Below, piece by piece: positions 40,770 to 49,272 of a DNA stretch of 51,440 nt. Each line of letters starts with the position of its first letter. The stretch's first letter is position 1. Source of the DNA: a virus; IMG/VR virus record IMGVR_UViG_3300023178_000068, positions 1 through 51,440 of that record, one strand, 5' to 3'. The notes below the pieces were generated by a model. The model did not search any database and had not been told where the DNA came from. It saw only the letters and a list, made by a program, of their open reading frames with translations. The translations under genes and the position numbers were made by a program.

Positions 40770-42338
40770 TTACAGTCCTTTTGCGGTATACCGACTCTTA
40801 CTGCTGCGATAGAACAATAAGAATCTGTCTGCAAGTGATTTGATTAACTTGGCATCGGTGTTTTTAATTTCAAGAACAAATGCTTTTGTTTCTGGCGAAA
40901 CTAATTGCTCAAATTCAATGTATTCTCTATATGCTTGATTGGCAAGTATTTGTGCATCGCCTCCGTAGGATGCAAATTTACCATTTAAAATTCTGGCATA
41001 GGTTTCATAACTTTGTAATTGTATACTATTTAGGTTATCAACAAATGTATTTGTAGTTGGCGTAATTGCACCATTGGTTATTACTTGTGTCTTTTGAATA
41101 TTTGATTCTGCTCTTTCTGGATTTCTATTCATTTGGAAATCACCGTCGTCATTTCTTCTAATATTCTTTTCCATTTCTTTAGCTGCTTTTGTTGCAGCAC
41201 TGGCAATATTTGCAAATCTTGGATCTCTAGTTTCAGGAAATGTTTTTCTATCAACTTCTTTTGCAGTAGATGCAATTTGCCTTAGTTGGGCAGCAGGATT
41301 ATCTGCCATTGTTAAAGAAGCAACTACGGTTCCTGCTATAGCCGGAGATATTTTTGGCAATCCGATGTTTGTTTTGTTTAACAAAGCAGCACCAGTGGCT
41401 GCTATAGCACCATTTACACCTGCTTGCACACCTTGTGGTAAATTATCAAAGCCTTTACTAATATTTCCGGCAAAATCTCCGATTGCATTTGTCATATTAC
41501 TTAAAACAGGACCTACACCTGGTATGCTTTTTATAGCATTTCCTAATCCAGTCATAATACCATTTGCTGCATCACCTAATGCATTTGCTAATCCACCTAG
41601 TGCTTTTCCTAGTCCTTCACTGAGCCCGTTCATTAGTCCACCTAACGCACCACTAAGAGCTGTGCTGCTCATTAATTGCTGCATTGCGCCGCCAAGTAAT
41701 CCGCCTATTCCTTGAGCAAGACTACTTAAACTTCCTTGTAGTCCTTGTAAAAAGCTATCAACTGTAATTTCAACATCTGCTTGTGTAGGATCTTGTATGC
41801 TGGTTCTTGCAGCAGCAGGCGAATCTGTAGGTATTGTTCCTGATCGTGTAACACCTGCTCTTGCTGCGGCTGCTGCTCCACCACTTGCACCGCTTATACT
41901 GCTGCCACCTAAGGCAGGAAGTCCTGGAACTGCTGGTAAATTTACACCTAATTGTCCTGCAACACTATTCAATTGATCGGCTATGCCGCTTTGAGCTATA
42001 GCTGCATTCAAAGCACTGTTCAATCCACCTTCAATAGCACCTTTTAATCCACCATTTAATGCACCTGCTATACCGCCAACTATTAAATTATCTTTGATAG
42101 ACAACGAAACACTAATGTCTTGCACAGCAGATGATATACTTGCTACAGTTGCACCACTAACAAATTTATTTGCTGCACCTGCTTGACTTATTCCATTGGC
42201 TGTAACTGCCCATGTGCGAGAAATATCTTCAGCAAACCCTGGTAAATCACCTTCAACCAATCTCCGTTGTGCATCAAGAGCTCTACTTTGCAAATATTGC
42301 TGCGGTGTTGTTTTATCTGATACTACTGCCCCCGTCAT
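40770..42338 (-). CDS. Ala/Gly-rich structural protein with glycine-zipper region
   Basis: This 522-residue protein has long stretches of small residues, for example GGIAGALNGGLKGAIEGGLN and GIGGLLGGAMQQLMSSTALS, and GALGGLMNGLSEGLGKALGG, i.e. GxxxG-type patterns over about residues 80-340. The N-terminal 60 residues and the C-terminal 120 (with SYETYARILNGKFASYGGDA and AKLIKSLADRFLLFYRSSKS) are ordinary and charged. Its place between the gp5-like hub protein and gp25 suggests a hub or central-spike component. Glycine-zipper segments can insert into membranes or pack into helical bundles, so a role when the tail meets the cell membrane is conceivable. No homologue in T4 is recognised. AAGGAG precedes the start. 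Confidence 0.65.
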   Translation of the reverse strand: MTGAVVSDKTTPQQYLQSRALDAQRRLVEGDLPGFAEDISRTWAVTANGISQAGAANKFVSGATVASISSAVQDISVSLSIKDNLIVGGIAGALNGGLKGAIEGGLNSALNAAIAQSGIADQLNSVAGQLGVNLPAVPGLPALGGSSISGASGGAAAAARAGVTRSGTIPTDSPAAARTSIQDPTQADVEITVDSFLQGLQGSLSSLAQGIGGLLGGAMQQLMSSTALSGALGGLMNGLSEGLGKALGGLANALGDAANGIMTGLGNAIKSIPGVGPVLSNMTNAIGDFAGNISKGFDNLPQGVQAGVNGAIAATGAALLNKTNIGLPKISPAIAGTVVASLTMADNPAAQLRQIASTAKEVDRKTFPETRDPRFANIASAATKAAKEMEKNIRRNDDGDFQMNRNPERAESNIQKTQVITNGAITPTTNTFVDNLNSIQLQSYETYARILNGKFASYGGDAQILANQAYREYIEFEQLVSPETKAFVLEIKNTDAKLIKSLADRFLLFYRSSKSRYTAKGL

Positions 42339-42342
42339 AGTT

Positions 42343-43827
42343 TTACTCCTTGCCCAAGTCGTTCATTATTGTTCTGTCAGTTTGCACAGTCCTATCTTCA
42401 GGATGTATATCTTGGCTTTCTGTTACATTTACTGAATCTGTTTTTTCTGGTTCTACTTCAGGTGGATTCCAGTTTTCATGTCCATTCCAAGGTTCATGTT
42501 GTGGAACACGTTGTGGAAAATGTGCTTTTAGTGCTGCTTCTGCTGCATTACCGCCATTAAGTTGAACATCAGGTCCACCATCAATCCACACTGTGCCGCC
42601 TGCTGTTACAATAGTGTCCTCTCCACTAAGTGTTTGCAAGGAAACACCAGCGTGTATTTTGCCGTCTACACCAACTTTTACTTCTAAGTTTTGTCCAGCT
42701 GATTGAAATATCGATTCATTAACAATCATATTAATGTTTCTACCAGCTTCAAAATTAATATCTCTATCTGCAACAAAATTCATGTCAACTTCAGTATGAA
42801 AACTTATGCTGTCTTGTGCATAAACATCAAGTTTACCATTGCTAGACATTTCTAGCCAACATGTTCCTCTGCTGTTGTTGATATAAATTAGATCTTCACT
42901 GGTGTGCATTAATATTTGTGCGCCAGTTCTAGTGCGTAAACGTATTAATTCGTTGTGTGGCCTTGTTACATCTCCACCTTTACCGCTTGCTTCTTTGTTA
43001 ACATACTCATAAGGTGTATCTTCAGGTGATCCTTTGCGTATTAATTTGTCATCTCCATCATCAATAACAAAACTGCTACTGCCTAAACGACTTGTATGCA
43101 CTGTTGCTTGGCTTTCCTTTAAGCCAATCTTGCCTTGTGGTGATCCGCCACGTTTGTCTACAGGCCCTGGTGAGCTAATACCTATTACTGCACTAGGAAA
43201 TTCACGTTGCGCACTACTAGAAGTAATTCCTCTTATGTCATCTTCTACTAATCCTTGCTCTAAAAGCTGATTCACAAAATCATCATTAATAGGACGTTTG
43301 TATTTTATAACATTATTGGTTTGAGGCTTTGTAGTTGACTTGTTATATTCGCCTGCAGGCAATCTTTTGCCTTTTAAATCGCTAGGAACTTGTCCTGTAA
43401 GTTGTTCTGTTGCTGGTTGTCCTCCTGGAACCATATATGTCATGCCTTTTTCAGGCACACAAGCAAACCAATATCCAAATTCCCTAGTTCCTTCAACAAA
43501 TGTCACAAGAACCAAGCTGCCAGGGTCAGGAGGAATAGCCCAAAAGCCATAGCTTTTCTGTGTATCACTGTATTTGTCATTTTTACCAATATTTGCACTC
43601 TGTGTTATACCGTAAAACGGACTTGCATAGTAAACTATAGTAGTTTGACCTAATGTTTCGCCTATATTACCTGCTTCTGTAGTTTTTAAAAGCTCAACTT
43701 CTAAGCCTCCTAGATAATAAGGATCTGCATGTTTAATAACACGGGCTAGATAAGGTCCAGGATTACGCTCTTGCACTCCTTGGTCTGCTGTGCGTTGATG
43801 TTCTGTTTTACCTGCTGTATCTACCAT
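42343..43827 (-). CDS. 5: Baseplate hub/spike protein, T4 gp5-like without lysozyme domain
   Basis: This 494-residue protein's N-terminal region (PYLARVIKHADPYYLGGLEV, then FWAIPPDPGSLVLVTF and EFGYWFACV) fits the OB-fold domain of gp5/VgrG-type spikes. Residues about 300-420 form a run of short beta repeats (LIYINNSRGTCWLEM, ISFHTEVDMNFVADRDINFE, GRNINMIVNESIFQSAGQNL) like the triple-stranded beta prism of gp5. The lysozyme domain that sits between these parts in T4 gp5 is absent, replaced by a linker with PAGEYNKSTTKPQ and similar. The protein should be the trimeric cell-puncturing spike. The start overlaps the stop of the gene before it (TAATG) and the stop is 4 bases from the next start. 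Confidence 0.85.
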   Translation of the reverse strand: MVDTAGKTEHQRTADQGVQERNPGPYLARVIKHADPYYLGGLEVELLKTTEAGNIGETLGQTTIVYYASPFYGITQSANIGKNDKYSDTQKSYGFWAIPPDPGSLVLVTFVEGTREFGYWFACVPEKGMTYMVPGGQPATEQLTGQVPSDLKGKRLPAGEYNKSTTKPQTNNVIKYKRPINDDFVNQLLEQGLVEDDIRGITSSSAQREFPSAVIGISSPGPVDKRGGSPQGKIGLKESQATVHTSRLGSSSFVIDDGDDKLIRKGSPEDTPYEYVNKEASGKGGDVTRPHNELIRLRTRTGAQILMHTSEDLIYINNSRGTCWLEMSSNGKLDVYAQDSISFHTEVDMNFVADRDINFEAGRNINMIVNESIFQSAGQNLEVKVGVDGKIHAGVSLQTLSGEDTIVTAGGTVWIDGGPDVQLNGGNAAEAALKAHFPQRVPQHEPWNGHENWNPPEVEPEKTDSVNVTESQDIHPEDRTVQTDRTIMNDLGKE

Positions 43828-46169
43828 TATCCTGCTCCATAGGGACTATAAACTTGTTGTTCAGGTGATGCATCTTTTACTTTTACAGCTTTGTCTTGTG
43901 CTGCAACTTGTTTTATATCACGTTCTTGGTTGCGTCTACGTAATAGTGTTAATCTTTGTGTAAAACGTCCATTTTTAAAATTATTTACAGCACTAACAAC
44001 CCTATACAATCCACTAAATGCATCTACAGGAACTGTATCTTCTGGAAAATCCATTGTTCCAGTATTTTCGTTATAATCAACTGGTGTTCTAAAGTTTACA
44101 ACAATGTCAACTTCACCTCTTTGATATTCTATATCCCCGTTTTCTGTTTCATTTTGATCAATATCTTTTGCAGTATAATTTCCCATACCGCTATCAAACA
44201 CATAATAAGGATCGCCAAGTATTTCAAGTTCTAAACTTACTAAATCTACATTGCTATTAATAATTATGTCATGAAACATACGTGCTGTTCTAATTTTATT
44301 GTTATCAATGCCGGCACCACCGCCACCTTGAGTGCTAGAACGCAATTGATCTACCATCAAAACCTGTCCTGATGAACTTATTGCGCTAGTTGGTTCATTT
44401 AATGTCAATTGTCCATCTTTATCTTGGACTACTTTCATTTGTGAGCCACCTGTTTTGAAACTTACATTGTTTTGACCTTGATCCGCCATTGTCGCTGTAA
44501 AAAATGCAGCATTGATATTAATATCAAAACTAAGAATATCTTTACTTTCTCCAGTGTAGATATAATTGTATTCTTTTACTACCTTATCTTGCAATGCATT
44601 GTAGTTTAACCCAGGATCAGTTGGTTTTTGAAAGTGACTTGTATGAACTTTATAAGGAACAATCTTATAATGATAAGTTTGTGCAGGAGCACCGTTTAGT
44701 TGTTCGGCTTGTGCACCAGGTTTTATATAAACTTCGCTGATAATCTTGAACCATTCAACCATTCCGTTTTCATCTGGAGCTCTTTCTTTTACATTTTTTG
44801 CCCATTCACTTGTAAGCACCACTTCTTCAATTACTCTAGTAACTTTTGAACCGCTTGGAAAGGCAAAAACACGTTCATCAGGACTGATTACGTTTTTACC
44901 ACGTGTCATTACCTTGTTTTTACTATCATAAACCTGTCCTGTTTGGGGCATAGGTGCTTGTCCCATGTCTTGGAACGCATCTATTATTTTATTGTTACCT
45001 AAACTGTTAACACTACCAGATGCTTGTGATAATTTTGATAGTCCTTCGCCAATGCTGCTTTTTGTAAACACTTGTCCTGTTATCATACTGATAAATGCTT
45101 CAAAATCTTGTGGTGCTTGTGCTCCTAAAAAGCCTGTAATACCTTGAAATAATCCATTTACATCGCCTTCTTTAAAACTGGTAAGTAATCCTCCAATGCT
45201 TGCGCTGAGTCCTCCAGCAAAACCGCCTCCAAGTGCTCCACCAAGTGCTCCACCTAGTGCATTTTGTCCTATATTCTTATTTCCGCTTAGAGCACCGCCA
45301 ATTATACCTCCAACAGCGCCTTTTACAATGTTTCCAAATAGTCCGCCGCCTTTTTTACGTGTGCTTTTACCAGGCATAGTAGCACCTTGATCGTTATTAC
45401 TAAGTCTTTGAGCAGGTGTAAGTCCGGTAGCAAATTCATTTGGAAAACTAATTACAATCTCATCAGCTGTGCTTAGTTTATTTGCCTTTCTAAGTTCTTC
45501 AAAACGACCATTCATAATTGTAGTCAAACTTTGTTCGCCGTTTTGTAGTATTTCTACTACTGTCTTACCTTTTAATGCTAAATCTGTTTTTGTTTGTTCA
45601 ACATTATCTAAAAATGCCTGTTCATTCCAAGGGATACATTCAACTTGATATGTGGTTCCGTTTTCTGCAATGTTAAATTCAACATTTGTAAATTTTAAAG
45701 GAAACATTCTTTTCAAATTACGACCATCTTCGACTACAAGTATATCTCCATCATCGTCATAACCAATAAATTCAACTGTTAACAAGAACGGTGCTTGCAA
45801 ATAGTTTGTATAGCCTGCTGTGGTAGCAGCAATTTGCAAGGTTTGCAAAAACAAACCCATACTATAAGGTTCTGTAACATTAAACTCTATAAATGTTGCG
45901 TTTGTAGTTCTTGTTTTACTGTTAGGAACCATAAGTCCTTCAATAGATACATCATCAATGAAGTATTCTAATTTCTTACCAATAGCATCTTCATATGCTG
46001 TTGTAATCTTGTTTTCTGCGCCGCCGCCGCTGCGTAGAATTTGTAAAAGAGGTTCTCCTACTCTATATGTTTCATCTGGCATGTTAACTTCGTCCACTGT
46101 CAACACCGACAGCGTAAAAACATTGTTGAAACTTGCAAATTGATGCAACATGTTAGGTTTTATAGTCAT
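43827..46169 (-). CDS. Baseplate hub-type structural protein with Gly-rich insert
   Basis: This 780-residue protein has an N-terminal domain (MLHQFASFNNVFTLSVLTVD, then EYFIDDVSIEGLMVPN, FNVTEPYSMGLFLQTL and FTNVEFNIAENGTTYQVECI) with the character of a beta-barrel hub protein. Its position right upstream of the gp5-like gene is that of T4 gp27, but I cannot confirm homology. Residues about 274-334 are a hydrophobic glycine-rich stretch (GGLFGNIVKGAVGGIIGGAL, GGALGGALGGGFAGGLSASI), again GxxxG-like. The C-terminal half has conserved-looking FDININAAFFTAT, FDSGMGNYTAKDID and GLYRVVSAVNNFKNGRFTQR, typical of tail hub proteins. It is coupled to gp53 and gp5 by TAATG overlaps. Confidence 0.65.
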   Translation of the reverse strand: MTIKPNMLHQFASFNNVFTLSVLTVDEVNMPDETYRVGEPLLQILRSGGGAENKITTAYEDAIGKKLEYFIDDVSIEGLMVPNSKTRTTNATFIEFNVTEPYSMGLFLQTLQIAATTAGYTNYLQAPFLLTVEFIGYDDDGDILVVEDGRNLKRMFPLKFTNVEFNIAENGTTYQVECIPWNEQAFLDNVEQTKTDLALKGKTVVEILQNGEQSLTTIMNGRFEELRKANKLSTADEIVISFPNEFATGLTPAQRLSNNDQGATMPGKSTRKKGGGLFGNIVKGAVGGIIGGALSGNKNIGQNALGGALGGALGGGFAGGLSASIGGLLTSFKEGDVNGLFQGITGFLGAQAPQDFEAFISMITGQVFTKSSIGEGLSKLSQASGSVNSLGNNKIIDAFQDMGQAPMPQTGQVYDSKNKVMTRGKNVISPDERVFAFPSGSKVTRVIEEVVLTSEWAKNVKERAPDENGMVEWFKIISEVYIKPGAQAEQLNGAPAQTYHYKIVPYKVHTSHFQKPTDPGLNYNALQDKVVKEYNYIYTGESKDILSFDININAAFFTATMADQGQNNVSFKTGGSQMKVVQDKDGQLTLNEPTSAISSSGQVLMVDQLRSSTQGGGGAGIDNNKIRTARMFHDIIINSNVDLVSLELEILGDPYYVFDSGMGNYTAKDIDQNETENGDIEYQRGEVDIVVNFRTPVDYNENTGTMDFPEDTVPVDAFSGLYRVVSAVNNFKNGRFTQRLTLLRRRNQERDIKQVAAQDKAVKVKDASPEQQVYSPYGAG

Positions 46170-46471
46170 TAGATACCTAAGGCCTTCTGTAATGCGCTTT
46201 TCTTTGGTAAAAATATTTTAACACCTGATTTAAAATCAAATACAGGATCTTTTAATATGTCTAAATTACGCTGAGCAAACACCCACCATAACTTTGGAGT
46301 GCCATATAAGTCATAACTTAACAAATCTGGACGAAAATTATATTGAGCTTCTACTTCGTATAGGTAATCGTCATCATCTGCAGGCACCGGACGTATTTTT
46401 AATATATCAAGTTCGCCACTTTCTGTTATTGTTGTATTAGAATATGGACTTGTTTTAGTATATGTAGCCAT
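46169..46471 (-). CDS. 53: Baseplate wedge protein gp53-like
   Basis: This is a 100-residue protein, about half the length of T4 gp53 (196). The conserved core is present: RPDLLSYDLYGTPKLWWVFA followed by QRNLDILKDPVFDFKSG and IFLPKKSALQKALG. This pattern (LSYDLYG..KLWW..A..N.I.DP) identifies gp53-type wedge proteins, which clamp gp6, gp25 and gp7 together in the T4 wedge. The missing part is N-terminal, so this is a reduced form. It is coupled to both neighbours by 1-base stop/start overlaps. Confidence 0.85.
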   Translation of the reverse strand: MATYTKTSPYSNTTITESGELDILKIRPVPADDDDYLYEVEAQYNFRPDLLSYDLYGTPKLWWVFAQRNLDILKDPVFDFKSGVKIFLPKKSALQKALGI

Positions 46472-47307
46472 TAGATAAATCCTTTATCAGTTAAATCTCC
46501 GTTTACAAACTTGTCAAGACTAAATTCAGCAATTCTACCTCTACTGTATGTTGGTCTAACAGTAATTGCAATTGTGCTATTACGTGGAACCATTTGATAT
46601 TTTGGTGCATACGAACCAACTTGTTGTGCATTTTCAACAGGAACACGGATATAATCAACATTGTTAGGCAAATCACTTACAAAACTTGTTACAACAACAG
46701 GAACATTATTCAAAACAAAGTCGCCATAGCCGTTTAACTTACACAACGGAGGTGGTGCACCTTTGTTACTGCTGTCTCCGTAAAACATTTTTGTAACGCT
46801 ACGGAAGAAATGTGTTGCGGCTATCCAGTATCTACCTTCTTCTTCGCTTTGCACAGGAAATTCTCCTGTAATAGCAATCTCGTTTACACTACTATTCACG
46901 TATTGAGGATAAGTATAGTTAGTATGAACCGGTGCGATACTGTCATATTGAGCCATATACTGCACAGCAATAGTAGGAACAATAGGAAAGACAACATTGA
47001 AACCAGTGTCAGCTAAAGGAGTTAATAAAGGACTAGATCTAAACGTGGCAAGATCAGGAACACTTATTTTTACACGCCAATCATCCCCAATATCTGAGTT
47101 TAAAGGAGCCATAGACGCTATTTTTGCATCTTTTTTCAAAGGCTCTGCACCTGCAGGAATGTTTCTTGCACGGTGCCTACTCATAAGTTGATTAGCATTT
47201 GAACCTGTGAGATCACTTAAATTTTGCTTTGAGTAACGGTTATTAGCATTGAACTGTGTTAGTTCACTACCATTACTTGCAGGTGTGGTTTGAAAGGTAT
47301 TAGCCAT
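46471..47307 (-). CDS. 48: Tail tube cap/baseplate protein gp48-like
   Basis: This 278-residue protein is shorter than T4 gp48 (364). Diagnostic stretches are DWRVKISVPDLATFRSSPLL, FPIVPTIAVQYMAQYDSIAP, VHTNYTYPQYVNSSVNEIAI, YWIAATHFFRSVTKMFYGDS, GAPPPLCKLNGYGDFVLNNV and a C-terminal TVRPTYSRGRIAEFSLDKFV, a pattern known from gp48-like tube-cap proteins of T4-like marine phages. It initiates the tail tube on the baseplate. It is the first gene of the late baseplate operon, 17 bases after a late box, with TAGGAG as ribosome site. Confidence 0.85.
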   Translation of the reverse strand: MANTFQTTPASNGSELTQFNANNRYSKQNLSDLTGSNANQLMSRHRARNIPAGAEPLKKDAKIASMAPLNSDIGDDWRVKISVPDLATFRSSPLLTPLADTGFNVVFPIVPTIAVQYMAQYDSIAPVHTNYTYPQYVNSSVNEIAITGEFPVQSEEEGRYWIAATHFFRSVTKMFYGDSSNKGAPPPLCKLNGYGDFVLNNVPVVVTSFVSDLPNNVDYIRVPVENAQQVGSYAPKYQMVPRNSTIAITVRPTYSRGRIAEFSLDKFVNGDLTDKGFI

Positions 47308-47323
47308 TTATTTCTCCTATACA

Positions 47324-47331
47324 TTATTTAG
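47324..47331 (-). promoter_or_regulatory. T4-type late promoter box CTAAATAA for the baseplate operon
   Basis: The minus-strand TAAATA core ends 17 bases before the gp48 ATG. It abuts, on the other strand, the -35 box of the gp55 promoter (47332-47337), so both lie in one 72-base divergent gap. Confidence 0.75.
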
Positions 47332-47360
47332 TTGACAAAATTAAGTGCATAGTTTATTAT
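47332..47360 (+). promoter_or_regulatory. Sigma70-type promoter for gp55
   Basis: TTGACA (47332-47337), 17 bases, then TATTAT (47355-47360). The predicted start is about 47367, with AAGGAG directly after it (47368-47373), so the leader is about 13 bases. Confidence 0.8.
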
Positions 47361-47379
47361 GCTATAAAAGGAGTCTATA

Positions 47380-48210
47380 TTGGCTAGAAAAGTAAATTAT
47401 TTAAACAACAAAGACATGTTAGCTGAGATACACAAGTCAAAAGCAACATTTTGCAGCTATGTGTCGCCAGAATACGCTGACTATGATATCATTTTACCAG
47501 AAATTGCAAAAATTAACATTAGAACAATAGCAGAAGCAAAGCGTAACAAGGCAAAAAAGCAAGGACAAACTGCATATGAAGCAGCTAAAGCAGCTGGAAA
47601 AAAGGTAAAACTTGCAGAATTTGAAGTAGATTATAGAACAATAGAAAAAACAGACTTGGTGTTTCGTGTTATGATGTTTGATCATATACCAGACGAACCT
47701 GGACGTAAGAAAAACCCTAAAACTGTTGCAGATCACAAAACAAAACTAAATTTTCCACCATTTCAACACTTCAAGTTTGACGAGAACGACAATTTAGTGT
47801 GCATAGGCAAGTCACATTGGATAGGCGGAATGGAAAACGGACATTTTAGTAAAGAACATGGTAAAGCAACTAACAAACTTGCCATGATGTGGCTAAAACT
47901 TGTTGATAGATACTCTACACGAGGTAACGTTAGAGGTTATACATACAAAGACGAGATGAAAGGCCAAGCAATACTCCAACTAGCTCAGATAGGACTACAA
48001 TTTGATGAATCTAAATCCAACAATCCTTTTGCTTATTATACCGCTGCTGTTACTAATAGCTTTGTGCGTGTCATTAATTTAGAAAAGCGAAATCAAAACA
48101 TACGTGATGACATACTTGAAATGAATGATTACAGTCCAAGTTACACAAGACTACACCAAGGTGAGTGGGAAGCAGCACTAAGAAGGCAAGAAGAACAAAA
48201 ATCTGGTTGA
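47380..48210 (+). CDS. 55: Late-transcription sigma factor gp55
   Basis: gp55 directs host RNA polymerase to TATAAATA-type late promoters together with the sliding clamp. The start is TTG at 47380, supported by AAGGAG 6 bases before it. Residues 6-14 (NYLNNKDML) match the T4 gp55 N-terminus. Residues 160-245 hold the sigma region-2 part: GKATNKLAMMWLKLVDRYST, GYTYKDEMKGQAILQLAQIG, FDESKSNNPFAYYTAAVTNS and VINLEKRNQNIRDDILEM. At 276 residues it is much longer than T4 gp55 (185). The extra 130 or so residues (about 22-158, basic, with KKQGQTAYEAAKAAGKK) sit between these conserved parts. Three genes follow on the same strand, but gp47 appears to have its own promoter. Confidence 0.9.
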   Translation: MARKVNYLNNKDMLAEIHKSKATFCSYVSPEYADYDIILPEIAKINIRTIAEAKRNKAKKQGQTAYEAAKAAGKKVKLAEFEVDYRTIEKTDLVFRVMMFDHIPDEPGRKKNPKTVADHKTKLNFPPFQHFKFDENDNLVCIGKSHWIGGMENGHFSKEHGKATNKLAMMWLKLVDRYSTRGNVRGYTYKDEMKGQAILQLAQIGLQFDESKSNNPFAYYTAAVTNSFVRVINLEKRNQNIRDDILEMNDYSPSYTRLHQGEWEAALRRQEEQKSG

Positions 48211-48235
48211 TTTTGTTAGATTTTCTTGCTATAGT
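48207..48235 (+). promoter_or_regulatory. Sigma70-type promoter for gp47-gp46
   Basis: TTGATT (48207-48212), 17 bases, TATAGT (48230-48235). The -35 overlaps the gp55 stop codon. The predicted start is about 48242, with GGAGA (48248-48252) in a leader of about 17 bases before the TTG start of gp47. Confidence 0.55.
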
Positions 48236-48258
48236 AGTATTCAATACGGAGAAATTAT

Positions 48259-49272
48259 TTGTTTAAGAAAGCAGCAGTGTTTACTGACATACATTTAGGT
48301 ATGAAGGGTAACTCACGAGTTCATAATCAGGACTGCGAAGCCTATATCGATTGGTATATCAAACAAGCCAAAGCTAATAACTGTGAAACAGGCATCTTTT
48401 GCGGCGACTGGCACCATAATAGGAACAGTTTGAACCTTACAACCATGGATACAACCATACGATTGCTAGAAAAGCTAGGCGAATCGTTTGAGAAGTTCTA
48501 CATGTTTGCTGGTAACCACGACTTATACTACAAAGACAAACGTGATGTGAAGTCAACTGAGTTTGCAAAACACATACCAGGCATTACTATGGTAGATGAA
48601 ATGCAAGTTATAGAAGATGTTGCACTAGTTCCATGGTTAGTAGGCGACGAATGGCGTAGAATAGAGAAGTTACAAGCCAAATACCTGTTTGGACACTTTG
48701 AATTGCCTAGCTTCTATATGAATGCCATGGTGCAGATGCCAGATCACGGTGAACTAAAGAGTGAACATTTCAAGAATCAAGAGTATGTGTTTAGTGGCCA
48801 CTTCCACAAGCGACAACGGCAGGGTAAGATCCACTATATTGGTAATGCTTTTCCACATAACTATGCAGATGCTTGGGATGATGACCGTGGTATGATGATA
48901 TTGGACCGTGAGAACGATGCAGAACCAGAGTATATCAACTGGCCAGATTGTCCTAAGTATAGAACAGTCAAGTTATCACAGTTGATTGATGAACAAGAGA
49001 CACTTATCAAACCAAATATGTATCTTAGAGTTAACTTAGACATTGATATCAGCTATGAAGAAGCAAGTTTTATCAAAGAAACCTTTATAGATCGCTTTGG
49101 TTGTAGAGAAATAACACTTATTCCACAAAAACAGTTGGAAGAAATAAACACCGACTTGGATATTACACAATTTGAAAGTGTCGACCAGATTGTTAGTAAG
49201 GAAATACAAAGTATCGACACAGACAGCTTTAACAAAAAGCTACTTTTGGACATTTATAACGAATTAGCATGA
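48259..49272 (+). CDS. 47: Recombination nuclease subunit gp47 (SbcD/Mre11-like)
   Basis: This is the 337-residue nuclease subunit of the gp46/gp47 complex, which resects double-strand ends for recombination-dependent replication and helps degrade host DNA. The metallophosphatase motifs are all visible: DIHLG at 10-14, GDWHH at 49-53, GNHD at 85-88, GHFE at 145-148 and GHFHKR at 180-185. The start is a TTG (48259) with GGAG 7 bases before it. The stop overlaps the gp46 start by 4 bases (ATGA). Length matches T4 gp47 (339). Confidence 0.95.
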   Translation: MFKKAAVFTDIHLGMKGNSRVHNQDCEAYIDWYIKQAKANNCETGIFCGDWHHNRNSLNLTTMDTTIRLLEKLGESFEKFYMFAGNHDLYYKDKRDVKSTEFAKHIPGITMVDEMQVIEDVALVPWLVGDEWRRIEKLQAKYLFGHFELPSFYMNAMVQMPDHGELKSEHFKNQEYVFSGHFHKRQRQGKIHYIGNAFPHNYADAWDDDRGMMILDRENDAEPEYINWPDCPKYRTVKLSQLIDEQETLIKPNMYLRVNLDIDISYEEASFIKETFIDRFGCREITLIPQKQLEEINTDLDITQFESVDQIVSKEIQSIDTDSFNKKLLLDIYNELA

